The notes under the pieces were generated by a model that saw only the letters and a program-made list of their open reading frames with translations, was not told the origin of the DNA and searched no databases. This document shows, piece by piece, positions 5,045 to 7,722 of a DNA stretch of 7,722 nt. Source of the DNA: Lachnospiraceae bacterium (GTDB taxonomy: Bacteria; Bacillota_A; Clostridia; Lachnospirales; Lachnospiraceae); assembly GCA_024689605.1 (NCBI GenBank), contig JAILDD010000065.1, forward strand, positions 1-7,722, in the 5' to 3' direction. The position numbers were made by a program, and so were the translations under genes. Positions within the stretch are counted from its first letter, which is position 1, and every line of letters starts with the position of its first letter.

Positions 5045-5716
5045 TCATGACTGTTTCCAGGCTGACTCCAGATAATCAGACACCTGTCTCAGATCATCAA
5101 GGATCACTTCAGATAAAGACTCCATTTCTTCATTTGGAGGCATCTGATCCGGAACCATTATCGGGTGCATACCGGCATTACTTGCGGCCCTGATGCCATT
5201 ATAAGAATCCTCTACCACGAAACAATCCACAGGTTCACACTTCATAAGCCCCGCACAGGTAAGGAATATATCCGGTGCAGGCTTGCCGGCTTTTACATTG
5301 TCGCCCCCCAGTATCACATCAAAATATCCCGTGAGACCCACTTCATCCATTTCCCTGCGGACGATCTTTTCTTTCGTAGAGGATGCCAATCCCACCATTG
5401 CCCCGCTGTCCTTAAGGGATGAGAGGATTTCATCCACATAAGCTTTCTTTGGAAGCCCGTTTTTGGAAACCTCTTCCGCAAAATAGCTCCTGACGATAGC
5501 AATACTGTCCTCATAGCTTATTACATCACCTATGGTCTCCGTCACACGCCGGATGGTATATTCCTGCTTCGTGCCGGTACAGTCCAGCACCATTGCACGT
5601 ATCATATCACGGTCAAAACCGTGTTCCACGGCGAAACGGTCCCAGGCGCCGTTATATATGCGCTCAGTATCCAGTATCACACCGTCCATATCGAATATGA
5701 CAGCTTTAGCCACCAT
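5045..5716 (-). CDS. HAD-superfamily phosphatase/phosphomutase, subfamily IA
   Basis: Cytosolic haloacid-dehalogenase-fold hydrolase resembling beta-phosphoglucomutase and phosphoglycolate phosphatase; the substrate cannot be read from sequence. Numbered from the chosen start (223 residues): motif I FDMDGVILDTE (8-18) with nucleophile D9 and acid/base D11, a helical cap (about 18-80), motif II LASS with S112, motif III GKPAPD with K145, and motif IV VVEDS with E169/D170. All catalytic residues are present. ATG ATG occurs at the start. The second ATG (5716) is better spaced from GAGGTG, while the first (5719) would add one Met and overlap the glutamine synthetase stop as TAATG. Either way the two genes abut and should be co-transcribed and probably translationally coupled. 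That order says little about function. Confidence 0.88.
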   Translation of the reverse strand: MVAKAVIFDMDGVILDTERIYNGAWDRFAVEHGFDRDMIRAMVLDCTGTKQEYTIRRVTETIGDVISYEDSIAIVRSYFAEEVSKNGLPKKAYVDEILSSLKDSGAMVGLASSTKEKIVRREMDEVGLTGYFDVILGGDNVKAGKPAPDIFLTCAGLMKCEPVDCFVVEDSYNGIRAASNAGMHPIMVPDQMPPNEEMESLSEVILDDLRQVSDYLESAWKQS

Positions 5717-5718
5717 CA

Positions 5719-7722
5719 TTACACCTCAAACAGCAGGTCGCCGTAGGTGGGGAAAGGCCAGATACTCTTATCCACTAAGGTCTCAAGCCTGTCTGCAGGC
5801 ACACGCAGTGACTCCATATCCGCCATGATGTTGTCCTTATAGAAAAATGCCTTTTCCTTTGCGGCTTTCATGCCGTTCGCTGTTTCAAGATCCTTTTCCA
5901 GCTTTTCAACCATATCCTGTGTTTCACATAAAAGCGCTGTAATATCCTTTAACAGTGCCGTGTGGACATCAGCCTTTCCACCGGCCTTTTCTACCAGAAG
6001 GGCCCTGTCCGCGAGCTCACCGGTATATTTCATAACAGCCGGAATGATCTGCTTTTTAGCCATATCCACCATAGTACGTGCCTCTATGCATACAGTCTTC
6101 GAATACTTGTCATAAAGCACCTCAGCCCTGGATTCCAGCTCTGCCTTGGTAAAGATCTTGAATTTCTCATACATCTTTACGGAATCTTTACTGAGCAGGC
6201 TGTCCACTGCGTCTACCATTGTCTCAAGGTTAGGAAGGCCTCTGCGCTCGGCTTCCTTTACCCAGCTCTGAGAGTAACCGTTTCCGTTGAAGATAACCCT
6301 TCTGTGCTCCGTAAGGTACTCCTTTATCAGGTCATGCACAGCCATATCGAAATCATCTGCCTTCTCAAGGCGGTCTGCAGCTTCACAGAAAGCTTCGGCC
6401 ACAATAGCATTTATAGTAGTATTGGGTTCTGCGGCAGAATCGCTGGATCCCAGCATTCTGAACTCAAACTTATTTCCCGTAAATGCAAAGGGTGATGTAC
6501 GGTTACGGTCTGTAGCGTCCTTTTCTAAGTCGGGCAGGGTAGAAACGCCCGTGCGGAGCTTGCCGCCCCGCTTTGACTTTCTTGCCTCACCTGTGGATAC
6601 CAGCTGCTCCACCACATCATCCAGCTGGTCGCCTAAGAATACAGAAATTATGGCAGGGGGAGCCTCTGCTGCCCCAAGCCTGTGGTCATTTCCCACATCC
6701 GATGCAGACTGCCTTAAAAGACAGGCATGCACATCTATCGCCTTGATCATGCAGGCAAGTACCAGCAGGAACTGTATATTCTCATTTGGTGTCTGCCCCG
6801 GATCCAGAAGGTTCATTCCTGTATCTGTCACCAGGGACCAGTTGTCATGCTTGCCCGAACCGTTTACTCCGGCAAAAGGCTTTTCATGCAGCAGGCACGC
6901 AAGCCCGTGGCGCTCTGCCACTTTTTTCATAGTCTCCATTACCAGCTGGTTATGGTCTATGGCAATATTTCCATTTTCAAAAATAGGCGCAAGCTCATGC
7001 TGGGCAGGGGCCGCCTCATTGTGCTGGGTCTTTGCGGTAACTCCCAGTTTCCACAACTCTACGTTAAGATCCTTCATGAAGGAACCCACTCTTTCCGGTA
7101 TGGCACCGAAATAGTGGTCATCAAGTTCCTGGCCCTTAGGTGCCGCTGCACCGTAAAGCGTGCGGCCCGTAAGTATCAGATCTTCTCTCTCCAGATATTT
7201 TTTACGGTCCACAAGGAAATATTCCTGTTCAAGTCCCACCGAACAGGTCACCTTCTTTACATCATCATGGCCGAAAAGCCTTGCTATCCTGACAGCCTGC
7301 TCGGAAAGTGCCTGTTCGGAACGAAGCAGCGGAGTCTTTTTATCCAGCGCCTCGCCTGTATAGGAACAGAACGCCGTGGGAATGCAAAGTATCTTGCCTG
7401 TTGCATCCTCTTTTATAAAAGCAGGGGATGTGATATCCCATGCGGTATACCCTCTTGCTTCAAAAGTAGCCCTCAGACCGCCTGAAGGGAAAGATGAAGC
7501 ATCCGGCTCCCCCTTTATAAGCTCCTTGCCCGAAAACTCAAGCAACACCCGTCCCTCTTCATCGGGGACAGTGATAAAGGAATCGTGCTTTTCTGCAGTT
7601 ATACCTGTAAGCGGCTGGAACCAGTGGGTGAAATGTGTCGCACCCTTTTCCACGGCCCAGTCCTTCATTGCTTTTGCCACAACATCAGCCGAGGTCTTTG
7701 AAAGCTCGCCGCCCTCGTTCAT
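5719..7722 (-). CDS. glnN: Type III glutamine synthetase (GSIII), 5' end outside window
   Basis: Makes glutamine from glutamate, ammonium and ATP; the GSIII class is a dodecamer of about 700-730-residue subunits. The 667 residues visible contain the GSIII block [21 protein letters not shown] (25-45), the [17 protein letters not shown] region (119-135), metal-binding GLEQEY (163-168), NEAAPAQHE (235-243), [10 protein letters not shown] (287-296), [14 protein letters not shown] (351-364) and [18 protein letters not shown] (405-422), followed by a long helical C-terminus. The Met at the window edge is probably internal. GSIII proteins usually carry about 40 more residues before the [12 protein letters not shown] helix, and the sequence seen before it looks like the middle of that leader. 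The gene therefore starts beyond 7722 and its promoter cannot be judged. The C-terminus is complete and the stop touches the HAD gene. Confidence 0.96.
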   Translation of the reverse strand: MNEGGELSKTSADVVAKAMKDWAVEKGATHFTHWFQPLTGITAEKHDSFITVPDEEGRVLLEFSGKELIKGEPDASSFPSGGLRATFEARGYTAWDITSPAFIKEDATGKILCIPTAFCSYTGEALDKKTPLLRSEQALSEQAVRIARLFGHDDVKKVTCSVGLEQEYFLVDRKKYLEREDLILTGRTLYGAAAPKGQELDDHYFGAIPERVGSFMKDLNVELWKLGVTAKTQHNEAAPAQHELAPIFENGNIAIDHNQLVMETMKKVAERHGLACLLHEKPFAGVNGSGKHDNWSLVTDTGMNLLDPGQTPNENIQFLLVLACMIKAIDVHACLLRQSASDVGNDHRLGAAEAPPAIISVFLGDQLDDVVEQLVSTGEARKSKRGGKLRTGVSTLPDLEKDATDRNRTSPFAFTGNKFEFRMLGSSDSAAEPNTTINAIVAEAFCEAADRLEKADDFDMAVHDLIKEYLTEHRRVIFNGNGYSQSWVKEAERRGLPNLETMVDAVDSLLSKDSVKMYEKFKIFTKAELESRAEVLYDKYSKTVCIEARTMVDMAKKQIIPAVMKYTGELADRALLVEKAGGKADVHTALLKDITALLCETQDMVEKLEKDLETANGMKAAKEKAFFYKDNIMADMESLRVPADRLETLVDKSIWPFPTYGDLLFEV

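Noticed and set aside
6287..7114. Long plus-strand open frame (275 codons) opposite the glutamine synthetase gene
   Set aside because: It lies fully antisense to strongly conserved coding sequence, has no ribosome binding site I can see, and its product has no recognisable fold. It is the usual by-product of codon bias on the other strand. The same holds for the plus-strand frames at 691-1269, 5962-6495 and 6727-7485.
1..7722. Mobile element, CRISPR array, tRNA/rRNA gene, toxin-antitoxin or defence system
   Set aside because: I saw no transposase or integrase-like frame, no spaced direct repeats of CRISPR type, and no tRNA-like cloverleaf. Every long supported gene is a known housekeeping family.

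Overview
This window looks like chromosomal core DNA from a low-to-mid GC Firmicute. A member of the Lachnospiraceae (Butyrivibrio-like) is the best guess. The reasons are the gene order hup - rqcP - divIC - tilS - hpt - ftsH, which is the Clostridia/Bacilli 'yabO-divIC-tilS-ftsH' neighbourhood, and a type III glutamine synthetase, an enzyme class first described in Bacteroides and Butyrivibrio. The family assignment is inference from gene order and protein style. All recognised genes lie on the minus strand, so transcription runs from high to low coordinates.

Layout in the direction of transcription. The 3' 2 kb of a type III glutamine synthetase gene (5' end outside the window) is followed, with a one-base TAATG overlap, by a HAD-family phosphatase/phosphomutase. 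A short gap (4960-5044) holds a near-consensus promoter for hup. Its -10 box lies inside a perfect 12-bp inverted repeat that also looks like the terminator of the preceding operon. hup (HU DNA-binding protein) and rqcP (S4-domain ribosome quality control factor) follow, separated by a terminator-like structure just ahead of the rqcP ribosome binding site. A 202-bp AT-rich gap (4146-4347) carries a second good promoter, which drives divIC, a possible 47-codon gene, tilS, hpt and ftsH. An extra extended -10 promoter may sit before hpt. The last 174 bp (1-174) hold no gene or terminator I can support.

How the genes work together. The cluster is housekeeping: cell division (DivIC), tRNA-Ile decoding (TilS), purine salvage (Hpt), membrane proteolysis (FtsH), rescue of stalled 50S subunits (RqcP), nucleoid structure (HU) and ammonium assimilation (GSIII). 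tilS-hpt-ftsH is a classic conserved Firmicute operon.

The most informative feature is what is absent. In spore-forming relatives yabP and yabQ lie between rqcP and divIC, and spoIIE lies between divIC and tilS. All three are missing, and only two short gaps remain, which points to an asporogenous lineage. One gap has become a promoter region. The other is filled by an open frame that overlaps both neighbours by 4 bp. I found no mobile element, CRISPR array, RNA gene or clearly novel multi-gene system.
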